Positions 14,279 to 22,631 of a stretch of 34,806 bases of DNA are shown piece after piece. The DNA lies in assembly GCF_016658545.1 (NCBI RefSeq), contig NZ_JACVZC010000061.1, forward strand, positions 1 through 34,806. Direction: 5' to 3'. Each line of letters begins with the position of its first letter. The stretch's first letter is position 1. A program made the translations under genes and the position numbers. Under the pieces are notes generated by a model that searched no databases, was not told the DNA's origin, and worked only from the letters and a program-made list of their open reading frames with translations. The DNA is from Pseudomonas sp. S37. Its GTDB lineage: Bacteria; Pseudomonadota; Gammaproteobacteria; Pseudomonadales; Pseudomonadaceae.

Positions 14279-15952
14279 ATGCCCCAGCCAAGCTACTCCC
14301 AGGGCAACCAGGCCAAACCCCTGCTTACCCAATGCATCGGCGACGCCTTCGACACCACCGTCGCCCGCTTCCCTGACCGCGAGGCCCTGGTAGTTCGCCA
14401 CCAGGCCCTGCGCTACACCTGGCAGCAACTGGCCGAAGCCGTCGACCAGCACGCCCGCGCGCTGATGGCGCTGGGCGTGCAACCCGGTGACCGCCTTGGC
14501 ATCTGGGCACCCAATTGCGCCGAGTGGTGCATCACCCAGTTCGCCAGCGCCAAGGTTGGCGCGATCCTGGTCAACATCAACCCGGCTTACCGCTCCAGCG
14601 AACTGGACTACGCCCTCGGCCAGTCCGGCTGCCGCTGGATCATCTGCGCCGATGCATTCAAGACAACCGACTACCACGCCATGCTGCTCGCCCTGATCCC
14701 GGGCCTGGCCAACGGCCAGCCGGGCGCACTGGTCTGCGAGCGCTTCCCCGAACTGCGCGGTGTGGTCAGCCTGGCTGCTACACCACCGTCGGGTTTCCTC
14801 GCCTGGCACGACCTGCAAGGGCGCGCCGAGGCGGTCAGCCGTGAAGCGCTGACCGAACGCCAGGCGCAACTGCGCTGCGACGACCCGATCAACATCCAGT
14901 ACACCTCGGGCACCACCGGTTTCCCCAAAGGCGCCACCCTCAGCCACAGCAACATCCTCAACAACGGCTACATGGTCGGCGAAAGCCTGGGCCTTACCGA
15001 GCATGATCGGTTGGTGGTACCGGTGCCGCTGTACCACTGCTTCGGTATGGTCATGGCCAACCTCGGCTGCATGACCCACGGCAGCACCCTGATCTACCCC
15101 AACGACGCCTTCGACCCGCTGGCCACGCTGCGCGCGGTGGCAGAAGAAAAGGCTACTGCGTTGTATGGTGTGCCGACCATGTTCATCGCCGAGCTGGACC
15201 ACCCGCAGCGCGGTGAATTCGACCTGTCGAGCCTGCGTACCGGGATCATGGCCGGTGCCACCTGCCCGATCGAAGTGATGCGCCGGGTGATCGGCGAAAT
15301 GCACATGGCCGAAGTACAGATCGCTTATGGCATGACCGAAACCAGCCCGGTGTCGCTGCAGACCGGCGCCACGGATGACCTGGAGCGCCGGGTGACCAGC
15401 GTAGGGCGCACCCAGCCACGGCTGGAGAGCAAGGTGGTGGATGCCGACGGCAAGACCGTGCCACGCGGCGAAATCGGCGAGTTGTGCACCCGTGGCTACA
15501 GCGTGATGCTGGGTTACTGGAACAACCCCAAGGCCACGGCCGAGAGCATCAATGAAGAAGGCTGGATGCACACCGGTGACCTGGCGGTGATGGACAAGCA
15601 GGGCTATGTGCGTATCGTCGGGCGCAGCAAGGACATGATCATTCGCGGGGGCGAGAACATCTACCCGCGCGAGTTGGAGGAGTTTTTCTTCACCCACCCG
15701 GCGGTGGCCGATGTGCAGGTGATTGGCGTGCCGTGCAGCAAGTATGGTGAGGAGATCGTGGCCTGGGTACGGTTGCATCCGGGGCATGTGGCCAGTGAGG
15801 AAGAACTGCGTGAGTGGGCGAAGGCGCGGATTGCGCATTTCAAGGTGCCCAGGTACTTCCGCTTTGTCGAGGAGTTCCCGATGACGGTGACGGGCAAGGT
15901 GCAGAAGTTCAGGATGCGCGAGATTATGATCGGGTTGCTGCCTGATCGTTAA
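14279..15952 (+). CDS. AMP-forming acyl-CoA synthetase
   Basis: This 557-residue member of the adenylate-forming family activates a carboxylic acid to its CoA thioester with ATP. Visible motifs are the P-loop-like YTSGTTGFPKGA from residue 208, the adenine-site GMTETSP, the hinge region IIRGGENIYPRELE and, near the C-terminus, TGK with the catalytic lysine. The length and overall pattern match medium-chain or FadD-like synthetases rather than the paaK-type phenylacetate-CoA ligase. It follows the QHNDH operon and shares the same CA motif as qhpA, so it may activate acids from amine oxidation, such as fatty acids from alkylamines. That link is inference; the substrate is unknown. A 12-bp stem-loop terminates it. 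Confidence 0.85.
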   Translation: MPQPSYSQGNQAKPLLTQCIGDAFDTTVARFPDREALVVRHQALRYTWQQLAEAVDQHARALMALGVQPGDRLGIWAPNCAEWCITQFASAKVGAILVNINPAYRSSELDYALGQSGCRWIICADAFKTTDYHAMLLALIPGLANGQPGALVCERFPELRGVVSLAATPPSGFLAWHDLQGRAEAVSREALTERQAQLRCDDPINIQYTSGTTGFPKGATLSHSNILNNGYMVGESLGLTEHDRLVVPVPLYHCFGMVMANLGCMTHGSTLIYPNDAFDPLATLRAVAEEKATALYGVPTMFIAELDHPQRGEFDLSSLRTGIMAGATCPIEVMRRVIGEMHMAEVQIAYGMTETSPVSLQTGATDDLERRVTSVGRTQPRLESKVVDADGKTVPRGEIGELCTRGYSVMLGYWNNPKATAESINEEGWMHTGDLAVMDKQGYVRIVGRSKDMIIRGGENIYPRELEEFFFTHPAVADVQVIGVPCSKYGEEIVAWVRLHPGHVASEEELREWAKARIAHFKVPRYFRFVEEFPMTVTGKVQKFRMREIMIGLLPDR

Positions 15953-15961
15953 GCCCGGAGG

Positions 15962-16002
15962 CGTACGCCCTGTTCTGCTTGAGGCACAAGACAGGGCGTA
16001 CG
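15962..16002. terminator. Bidirectional stem-loop between convergent genes
   Basis: CGTACGCCCTGT (15962-15973) and its exact reverse complement (15991-16002) flank a 17-base loop, between the acyl-CoA synthetase stop and the stop of the minus-strand orphan gene. There is no long T-tract. The position suggests shared termination. Confidence 0.6.
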
Positions 16003-16006
16003 TGTT

Positions 16007-16438
16007 TCAGTAGACGACTGAAACATAGCGCGGTTGATTGGCTTCATCCGTCGCAGCGCGCTCACATTTCATGACCCTTACACCTCGGGCCACTGTTTCG
16101 TTGCCAAGCGTCACGTTGTAGATGTCGGACAGCGGGCAGATGGCAGTGGTGGTGCCGTTCACAACAACCCTTAATTGGAAAGTGCCCCCATCGTGGCCCT
16201 CAATTTGATAAGGTTTGATGATCAGCGTCTCAGTGCCATTTACTAGGCTTTTAAGGTTGTTGCTGAAAGTGATGAGGTTTGCCGACTTTGCATTTTCGAT
16301 CTTGTAATGGGTATAGGTTCTGAGGGGGAGTTCATGATTAAGGGTGGTTTTGTCGAGGTCGATCGAGTAACCGTTATTGCCTTCGCCGTCGCTGTACAAC
16401 GTAAGCAACGGCATTTTCGCATTGTCTGTGGTGCTCAT
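16007..16438 (-). CDS. Hypothetical 143-residue protein, low GC
   Basis: This 143-residue protein has no signal peptide, no membrane segment and only two cysteines. It looks beta-rich, with short segments such as LLTLYSDGEGNNGYSIDLD near the N-terminus that faintly recall beta/gamma-crystallin-like motifs; I do not trust that enough to name it. ATG 16438 is chosen over an ATG ten codons upstream because GGAGA lies six bases before it. Sampled GC is about 42-48%, well below neighbouring genes, so the gene was probably acquired. It faces the acyl-CoA synthetase and shares a stem-loop with it. Function unknown. Confidence 0.65.
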   Translation of the reverse strand: MSTTDNAKMPLLTLYSDGEGNNGYSIDLDKTTLNHELPLRTYTHYKIENAKSANLITFSNNLKSLVNGTETLIIKPYQIEGHDGGTFQLRVVVNGTTTAICPLSDIYNVTLGNETVARGVRVMKCERAATDEANQPRYVSVVY

Positions 16439-16668
16439 GTTGGCTCTCCGAATGTCGAGGTGGTTCAACGGTATCGAGTCTGACTCAACAGGGTATGTTG
16501 TTTCTCGAATCAGAGCCTAACCAGTCGCTTTGGGGGATGTCACCTGGCATTTTTGATAGGTGCTTCAGTGCTTGCAGGCATTAATCAATGTCGCAAATGA
16601 GCCCTCTGGGGCCCTTTGCAAGCGGTCCGCCGCCTCGGCAGGGGAGCCCTGTCCGGACCGGGCAGGCT
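16439..16668. other. Low-GC intergenic region with a hairpin after mobA
   Basis: No gene is visible in these 230 bases. A GC-rich hairpin (16648-16666, 7-bp stem with one G-U pair, loop GGACC) lies immediately after the fic-mobA stop and may end that transcript. The remainder should contain the promoter of the 143-residue gene, but no convincing -35/-10 pair is visible. Confidence 0.5.
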
Positions 16669-17955
16669 TTAGCCTTGCAGTAATGTCGGGCTGTTGAAAT
16701 TGCTCAGCCGACGATCACCTTCTGTACATTCCAGTGCCTGTACCTTGTCGCGCAGCAGGGCCTTCTGCAAGCTCCGCTCTCCCTCGGCCCAGGCCTGTTC
16801 CAGCACCGGCAACACCCGGCGCGGCAGCACGCTGAACATCGGTTGCCAGTACCCACCCTGGCGCACCATCGCCGCAGTGTCACCTGCTACCGCTACCTGG
16901 AGCAGGTCCTGGATCAACGTCCGGTCAACCAGCGGCGCATCGCAAGCCAATAGCACCACCCATTCATGCCGCGCCACCTTGAGCCCGGCAATCACCCCTG
17001 CCAGCGGCCCAGGGAAGTCCACCTCGGCATCGCCCACCAACTGGTCAGCGTATGCCCGGTAGGCATCCTGGTTACGGTTGCAGGAAATCACCAGGTCGTC
17101 GCTCAGCGGCCGCACCACACGGTGCACATGCGCCACCAGTGGTTCGCCTTGCCAGTCGATCAAGCCCTTGTCACGGCCACCCATACGCTGCCCGCGGCCG
17201 CCGGCAAGGATCAACAGAGAGCAGGACGGCAGTGAGCGATAACCCTGATAAAGCGCCTGCACCTCTGGATCGTCCAGGCTTTCATACCTGATGTTGTCTT
17301 TGTCCAGACCATCCAGTCCCTGGATTGCGCCTATCACCTCTGGCCATTGCGCTCTGTGCGAAACATCCATCAGGAAGGGTTTCAGGTAGTTGTCCAGATG
17401 ACCTTTCGAGGGATGGTTGATTTCAGCGCTCAAGGCTGAGGGGTAGTCATCCTTGAGGGTGCGAGACCAGTCGATGGCAAAGCCGGCACGATGACAGAGT
17501 TCCATGAACACCAGCAGTATCGTTCGACCGTTACCATCCAGAAATGGATGCGCATCGGCCAATAGCCCGAGTACTTCGCCTGGGTGCTGCCTGAGCCGCT
17601 GCTGATCTTGCCCCAGTTTCAGCGCATGGGATGCCCAGTGTTGAATCTGGTCGGGAGGGCAGAATGCGGTATGCCGAGGATCACTGTCTGTTCCCTTGAA
17701 TACCGCCAGTCTTGGCACAAGTTCGGCGCGGTCCTTGCCGGCCCAGGGATAGAAGTCCAAGAACAGTAGTTGATGCAGCTCCAACAAGGTCTGGTAGGTG
17801 ATGTGCTGACAAGTGGAAAGCAGGGTAATGGCGTCTTCCAGGCTGGATTCAAACGCCAGGTGCTCCATTTTCTTGATTTGTGCGGGGTCTTTGAGTTTAA
17901 AGACGTTTCGCAGGTAACCTGCGGACTGAAAATCGTCGAACGGATCGAACATCAT
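16669..17955 (-). CDS. mobA: Fic domain - MobA fusion protein
   Basis: One uninterrupted 428-residue frame encodes two complete enzymes. Residues 1 to about 241 form a Fic domain: GYLRN near the N-terminus, FYPWAG at 68-73, a flap around 95-105 and the active-site HPFLDGNGRT at 136-145 with His136. The second Arg of the classical GNGRxxR motif is Leu147. Residues about 245-428 are a full molybdenum cofactor guanylyltransferase: LAGGRGQRMGGRDKGL at 250-265 (nucleotide site), Asp339 in LLACDAP (metal site) and NFNSP at 419-423. Fic proteins transfer AMP or other nucleotides to proteins; MobA transfers GMP to molybdopterin. The Fic half has lower sampled GC (about 48-53%, with local exceptions) than the MobA half (about 58-67%), with the change near 17235. 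It overlaps the upstream small gene by ATGA. No ATG for a separate MobA is visible. The domain calls are firm; the combined function is unknown. Confidence 0.88.
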   Translation of the reverse strand: MMFDPFDDFQSAGYLRNVFKLKDPAQIKKMEHLAFESSLEDAITLLSTCQHITYQTLLELHQLLFLDFYPWAGKDRAELVPRLAVFKGTDSDPRHTAFCPPDQIQHWASHALKLGQDQQRLRQHPGEVLGLLADAHPFLDGNGRTILLVFMELCHRAGFAIDWSRTLKDDYPSALSAEINHPSKGHLDNYLKPFLMDVSHRAQWPEVIGAIQGLDGLDKDNIRYESLDDPEVQALYQGYRSLPSCSLLILAGGRGQRMGGRDKGLIDWQGEPLVAHVHRVVRPLSDDLVISCNRNQDAYRAYADQLVGDAEVDFPGPLAGVIAGLKVARHEWVVLLACDAPLVDRTLIQDLLQVAVAGDTAAMVRQGGYWQPMFSVLPRRVLPVLEQAWAEGERSLQKALLRDKVQALECTEGDRRLSNFNSPTLLQG

Positions 17956-18221
17956 GCGCTGATCTTTCGCCCATTGCCGTATTCAGGCGCTTCATTCAGG
18001 TAGCGGGCTTCCAGCTCGAGTATCTGTCGCTTGGTAAGAATGCCTTTCTTCTTGAGCGAAACCAGCATTCTTTCGATGTCGTCAAGGGTGACGGCATCAC
18101 CCGACATGCGGGTTATTGTCGTTGCCAGGTCGCTGAAACGGTCCTTTTCGCTGGTAACACCATGCTGTTTGGCTAGTTCCAGAACCTGGCTCTTGATGCT
18201 GGCATCGCGGGCTTGTGTCAT
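17952..18221 (-). CDS. Small putative antitoxin upstream of fic-mobA
   Basis: This 89-residue, charged, predicted all-helical protein sits directly upstream of the Fic frame with a 4-base ATGA overlap, the usual arrangement of class I Fic antitoxins. ATG 18221 has a strong GGAGGAG seven bases upstream; an upstream extension of the frame is therefore rejected. Class I antitoxins carry an inhibitory helix motif (S/T)xxxE(G/N). The nearest match here is SQVLEL at 12-17, which keeps Ser12 and Glu16 but has Leu at the last position. I recognise no other domain. The antitoxin role is inferred from position, size and coupling, not from a confirmed family. Confidence 0.7.
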   Translation of the reverse strand: MTQARDASIKSQVLELAKQHGVTSEKDRFSDLATTITRMSGDAVTLDDIERMLVSLKKKGILTKRQILELEARYLNEAPEYGNGRKISA

Positions 18222-18246
18222 TTCAGCTCCTCCACCGATGCCAGCA

Positions 18247-18255
18247 ATATTAACA
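18247..18255 (-). promoter_or_regulatory. Candidate extended -10 promoter for the antitoxin-fic-mobA unit
   Basis: The minus strand reads TGT-TAATAT, an extended -10 (TGn plus -10 hexamer), about 26 bases before the antitoxin start and inside the 43-base gap after the RND gene stop. No good -35 is present. Read-through from the efflux operon is also possible because no terminator separates them. Confidence 0.35.
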
Positions 18256-18264
18256 TACCCACTT

Positions 18265-21200
18265 TTACCCGTGCGGGCTGCCATCCACAGCGGCGTCTAC
18301 CCGGCCAGTTGTCTGGGTGGCGTTTTTGCCTTGCCCAGACATCCGCATCACCACCACGAAGAACACCGGCACGAACACCACCGCCAAGGTAGCGCTGAGC
18401 ATGCCGCCGATCACACCGGTGCCGATCGCCTGCTGGCTTGCCGAGCTGGCACCGCTGGCGATGGCCAGCGGCACCACGCCGAGGATGAACGCCAGCGAGG
18501 TCATCACGATCGGCCGCAAGCGCAGGCGTGCGGCCTGCACGGCGGCATCGACCGCGTCCACGCCCTGGTCGACCAGGTGCTTGGCGAACTCGATGATCAG
18601 GATGGCGTTTTTCGCCGACAGGCCGATCAGGGTGATCAGGCCGACCTTGAAGAACACGTCGTTGGGCATGCCGCGCAGGGTCACCGCCAGCACCGCGCCG
18701 AGTACACCGAGCGGTACCACCAGCAGTACGGCAGTGGGGATCGACCAGCTTTCGTACAGCGCCGCCAGGCACAGGAACACCACCAGCAGCGACAGCGCCA
18801 TCAGCATCGGTGCCTGGCTGCCGGACAACCGCTCCTGCAGCGAAAGGCCGGTCCATTCCAGGCCAGCACCGGCTGGCAGCTGCGCCACCAGGCGCTCGAT
18901 TTCGGCCATGGCTTCGCCTGAGCTGTAACCCGCCGCCGGTTCCCCGGAAATCGACACCGCCGGGTAGCCGTTATAGCGGGTCAGCTGCACCGGGCCGCTG
19001 ACCCATTTGGCCTGGACGAATGCGCCCAGGGGCACCATCTTGCCGCTGTTGTTGCGCACATGGACCTTCAGCAAGTCTTCGACCTGGCTGCGCTGGTCGC
19101 CTTCGGCCTGCACCACCACCCGCTGCATGCGGCCCTGGTTAGGGAAGTCGTTGACGTAGCTGGAGCCGATAGCCACATCCAGCACCGTGCCGATGTCGGC
19201 AAACGATACTCCCAGGGCATTGGCCTGGCGGCGGTCGATTTCCAGTTGCACCTGCGGGCTTTCTGCCAGCGAGGCTTCGCGCACGTTGGTCAGCACCTTG
19301 CTCTTGCCGGCGCTTTCCAGCAGTTGGTCTCGGGCCGCCATCAGCTCGACATGGCCCATGCCGCCACGGTCCTGCAGGCGGAATTCGAAGCCGGTCGACT
19401 CACCCAGGCCGTCGATCGGGGGTGGCAATACCGAGAAGGCGATGGCGTCCTTGAGCTGGCTGAAGGCCATGGTTGCGCGATCGGCAATCGATTGGGCACT
19501 GTCGTCGGCGCCGCGTTCGGACCAGTCCTTGAGCGTGGTGAAGGCCAGCGCCGCGTTCTGCCCGCTACCGGAGAAGCTGAAACCAAGGATGAGCGTGGTG
19601 TTGCCGACCCCGGGCTCTTCGGTGTTGTGCGCCTCGATCTGCGCGGCCACCTGTTCGGTGCGCATGCGGCTGGCGCCCGGCGGCAACTGGATATCGGTGA
19701 TGGTGTAGCCCTGGTCTTCAGTGGGCAGGAACGCTGTGGGCAACTGGCTGAAACCATAGCCCAGCACCCCCAGCAGCAGCGCATACACAAGCAGGTAGCG
19801 CCCGCTGCGCTTGAGCGCCTGCATGACCCAGCGCTGGTAGCCGTTGCTCATGCCCTCGAAGCGGCGGTTGAACCAGCCGAAGAAGCCCTTGCGCTCGTGG
19901 TGCTCGCCCTTGGCTACCGGCTTGAGCAGGGTGGCGCACAGCGCCGGGGTAAGGCTGAGGGCGAGGAATGCGGAGAACAGGATGGACACCGCCATCGACA
20001 CCGAGAACTGCTGGTAGATCACCCCCACCGAGCCTTGCATGAAAGCCATGGGCAGGAACACCGCCACCAGCACCAGGGTGATGCCGACGATGGCGCCGCT
20101 GATCTGGCCCATGGCCTTGCGCGTGGCTTCCTTGGGCGGCAGGCCTTCTTCGGCCATGATGCGCTCGACGTTTTCCACCACCACGATGGCGTCGTCGACC
20201 AGGATGCCGATGGCCAGCACCATGCCGAACAGGGTCAGCACGTTGATGGAGAAGCCCATCGCCAGCATCACGGCGAAGGTGCCCATCAGCGCCATCGGTA
20301 CCACCAGGGTCGGGATCAGGGTGTAGCGCAGGTTCTGCAGGAACAGGAACATCACTGCAAACACCAGCAGCATGGCTTCGAACAGGGTATTGATGACCTG
20401 CTCGATCGACACCTTGACGAATGGCGAGGTGTCGTAAGGGATGTCGTACTTGACGCCTTCCGGGAAGTAGCGCGCCAGCTCCTGCATCTTCGCCCGCACC
20501 AGGGTGGCGGTTTCCATGGCGTTGGCGCCCGGCGACAGCTGGACGCTGAAGGCGGTGGCCGGCTTGCCGTTCAGGCGGGTGCCGTACTGGTACTCCTGGG
20601 CACCGATCTCGACCCGGGCGACATCGCCGATGGTAACCGTGGAACCGTCCGGGTTGGCCCGCAGCACGATGGCGGCGAATTCTTCGGGGCTGCTCAGCTG
20701 GCCCTTGACCACCACGTTGGCGGTGATTTCCTGAGTGCTGCGGGTGGGCAGGTCGCCAATGCTGCCGGGGGCCACCTGGGCGTTCTGGCCGGCAATGGCT
20801 TCGGCCACATCGTTGGGCGTGAGGTTGAAGCCGACCAGCTTGCGCGGGTCGATCCAGATGCGCATGGCACGTTCCGAGCCATACAGCTGGGCCTTGCCGA
20901 CGCCCTTGAGGCGGCGGATTTCATCCATCACGTTACGCGCCAGGATGTCCGACAGGGCGGTTTCGTCGAGCTTGCCGTCTTCGGAGGTCAGGGTGGCCAG
21001 CAACAGGAAGCCGGTGGACACCTTTTCCACCTGCAGGCCCTGCTGAGTGACCGGGCGCGGCAGGCGCGACTCGACTACTTTCAGGCGGTTCTGCACGTCA
21101 ACCTGGGCCAGGTCCGGGTTTGTGCCGGGGGCGAAAGTGGCCGTGATGGTGGCGCTGCCCAGGCTGCTCTGCGACTCGAAGTACAGCAGGTTGTCGGCAC

Positions 21201-21411
21201 CGTTGAGTTCCTGCTCGATCAGGCTGACCACGCTTTCGTCCATGGTCGCCGCCGAGGCGCCCGGGTATACGGCGTAGATCTCTACCTGCGGCGGTGCCAC
21301 GTTGGGGTACTGGGCTACCGGCAATTGCGGGATGGCCAGCGCACCGGCAAGCAGGATGAACAGGGCGACTACCCAGGCAAATACCGGGCGGTCGATGAAG
21401 AATTGCGGCAT
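18265..21411 (-). CDS. RND multidrug efflux transporter, inner-membrane component (HAE1 family)
   Basis: This 1048-residue protein has the AcrB/MexB layout: an N-terminal FFIDRPVFAWV segment, twelve predicted membrane helices in two halves and two large periplasmic loops. The proton-relay residues are present as Asp406-Asp407 in the TM4 GILVDDAIVVVEN motif and Lys934 in LSAKNAILIIEF. It exports drugs or other amphiphiles using the proton gradient. It follows its adaptor gene by 11 bases, with GAGGG as ribosome site. No outer-membrane channel gene is present, so it must borrow one (an OprM/TtgC-like protein). The substrate is not readable from the sequence. The C-terminal tail is polar and ordinary. 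Confidence 0.93.
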   Translation of the reverse strand: MPQFFIDRPVFAWVVALFILLAGALAIPQLPVAQYPNVAPPQVEIYAVYPGASAATMDESVVSLIEQELNGADNLLYFESQSSLGSATITATFAPGTNPDLAQVDVQNRLKVVESRLPRPVTQQGLQVEKVSTGFLLLATLTSEDGKLDETALSDILARNVMDEIRRLKGVGKAQLYGSERAMRIWIDPRKLVGFNLTPNDVAEAIAGQNAQVAPGSIGDLPTRSTQEITANVVVKGQLSSPEEFAAIVLRANPDGSTVTIGDVARVEIGAQEYQYGTRLNGKPATAFSVQLSPGANAMETATLVRAKMQELARYFPEGVKYDIPYDTSPFVKVSIEQVINTLFEAMLLVFAVMFLFLQNLRYTLIPTLVVPMALMGTFAVMLAMGFSINVLTLFGMVLAIGILVDDAIVVVENVERIMAEEGLPPKEATRKAMGQISGAIVGITLVLVAVFLPMAFMQGSVGVIYQQFSVSMAVSILFSAFLALSLTPALCATLLKPVAKGEHHERKGFFGWFNRRFEGMSNGYQRWVMQALKRSGRYLLVYALLLGVLGYGFSQLPTAFLPTEDQGYTITDIQLPPGASRMRTEQVAAQIEAHNTEEPGVGNTTLILGFSFSGSGQNAALAFTTLKDWSERGADDSAQSIADRATMAFSQLKDAIAFSVLPPPIDGLGESTGFEFRLQDRGGMGHVELMAARDQLLESAGKSKVLTNVREASLAESPQVQLEIDRRQANALGVSFADIGTVLDVAIGSSYVNDFPNQGRMQRVVVQAEGDQRSQVEDLLKVHVRNNSGKMVPLGAFVQAKWVSGPVQLTRYNGYPAVSISGEPAAGYSSGEAMAEIERLVAQLPAGAGLEWTGLSLQERLSGSQAPMLMALSLLVVFLCLAALYESWSIPTAVLLVVPLGVLGAVLAVTLRGMPNDVFFKVGLITLIGLSAKNAILIIEFAKHLVDQGVDAVDAAVQAARLRLRPIVMTSLAFILGVVPLAIASGASSASQQAIGTGVIGGMLSATLAVVFVPVFFVVVMRMSGQGKNATQTTGRVDAAVDGSPHG

Positions 21412-21422
21412 GAATCAGGCCC

Positions 21423-22598
21423 TCACTGGCCGGTGTGCTGTGCGATGGGCGGTGCCCCAAGGGTGTTGTCGACCTGTACCTGGTCACCGGCCTTGACGTG
21501 TTGCAGGCCCTCGATGACCACGCGCTCGCCAGGGGCCAGGCCCTCACTGACGATCCAGCGGTCGCCCTGGGCGCTGCCCAGCACCACCTGGCGGTCGCTG
21601 ACCCGCGCCTGCGCGTCGACCACCAGCACCTTGGGTACGCCGGCGCTGTCGCGCAGGATGGCGCGCTGCGGCACGCTCAGGCCCTTAGGCTGCACGGCCT
21701 GCTCCAGGCGTACGCGCACGTAGCTGCCGGGCAGCAGGTCGAGGTCCGGGTTGGGGAACTCGCTGCGCAGGGTGATCTGGTTGGTGCTGGGGTCGACGCT
21801 GATGTCGGAGAACAGTAGTTTGCCCGGCAGCGGGTAGGCGCTGCCGTCGTCCTGGATCAGCGTGGCGCGGGCCTGGCCGGCGCCTGCCTGCTGCAGCTCG
21901 CCAGCCCGCAAGGCGCGGCGCAGGGCGTTGAGCTCGCGGGTCGACTGGGTGACATCGGCATGGATCGGGTCCAGTTGCTGGATGGTCGCCAGCGGCGTGG
22001 TCTCGTTCTGCCCGACCAGTGCGCCTTCGGTCACCTGGGCGCGACCGATGCGACCGGCGATGGGCGCGGTTACGGTGGCGTAGCCGAGGTTCAGGCGGGC
22101 GCGCTCCAGTGCCGCCTTGGCTTCGGCCACTTCGGCATCGGCCTGCAGGAAGCTGGCCTTGGCGTTGTCGTATTCCTGGCGGCTGACCGCCTTGTCGTCG
22201 ACCAGCTGGCGGTAGCGCTGCTCTTGCAGGCGGGCCTGGTAGCGGGTGGCCTCGGCCTTGGCCAAGGTCGCGCGGGCGCTGTCATGGTCGGCCTTGAACG
22301 GTGCCGGGTCGATCAGGAACAACACATCGCCCTGCTTGACGTCGCTGCCTTCGCGGTACACCCGCTTCAACACCACGCCAGCGACCCGTGCGCGTACCTC
22401 TGCAGTGCGCGGGGCGAGGATACGGCCGCTGAGTTCGCTGCTGATGGCCAAAGGCTGCAGTTGCAGGGTTTCGACCCGCACTTGCGGGGTGGGGGCTTGT
22501 TCTTCCTGTTCGGCGCTGTCGTCGCAGCCAGCAAGGGACAGGTTCAGGAGCGCCAGAAGCGCCAGGGGACGCAGGCGTGGGGGGAGGGTAGTAGGCAT
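21423..22598 (-). CDS. RND efflux periplasmic adaptor lipoprotein (AcrA/MexA type)
   Basis: This 391-residue membrane fusion protein has a lipoprotein signal with lipobox LAGC, lipidated Cys25. Next come a lipoyl half-motif (RVAGVVLKRVYREGSDVKQG), an alpha-helical hairpin (about 105-165), a second lipoyl half (ATVTAPIAGRIGRAQV), and beta-barrel and membrane-proximal domains. It links the RND pump to an outer-membrane channel. ATG 22598 follows GGAAG. It is the first gene of a two-gene operon, transcribed away from the two-component system. Upstream lie a palindrome and a tandem repeat that probably control it. Confidence 0.92.
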   Translation of the reverse strand: MPTTLPPRLRPLALLALLNLSLAGCDDSAEQEEQAPTPQVRVETLQLQPLAISSELSGRILAPRTAEVRARVAGVVLKRVYREGSDVKQGDVLFLIDPAPFKADHDSARATLAKAEATRYQARLQEQRYRQLVDDKAVSRQEYDNAKASFLQADAEVAEAKAALERARLNLGYATVTAPIAGRIGRAQVTEGALVGQNETTPLATIQQLDPIHADVTQSTRELNALRRALRAGELQQAGAGQARATLIQDDGSAYPLPGKLLFSDISVDPSTNQITLRSEFPNPDLDLLPGSYVRVRLEQAVQPKGLSVPQRAILRDSAGVPKVLVVDAQARVSDRQVVLGSAQGDRWIVSEGLAPGERVVIEGLQHVKAGDQVQVDNTLGAPPIAQHTGQ

Positions 22599-22631
22599 GC
22601 GGATCTTCCGATGATGACCTTGTATATGCTA

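Noticed and set aside
14174..15838. 554-codon minus-strand frame opposite the acyl-CoA synthetase
   Set aside because: Shadow of a gene with clear adenylation motifs; it begins and ends in REP or coding sequence.
17226..17262. Separate internal start for MobA within the fusion gene
   Set aside because: No in-frame ATG is present near residue 241. A GTG at residue 232 and a TTG at 248 lack a clear Shine-Dalgarno, so independent MobA translation is not supported, though not excluded.
19060..21723. 887-codon plus-strand frame opposite the RND transporter
   Set aside because: Shadow frame; the opposite strand has clear RND motifs, and this one is low-complexity His/Gln/Gly-rich.
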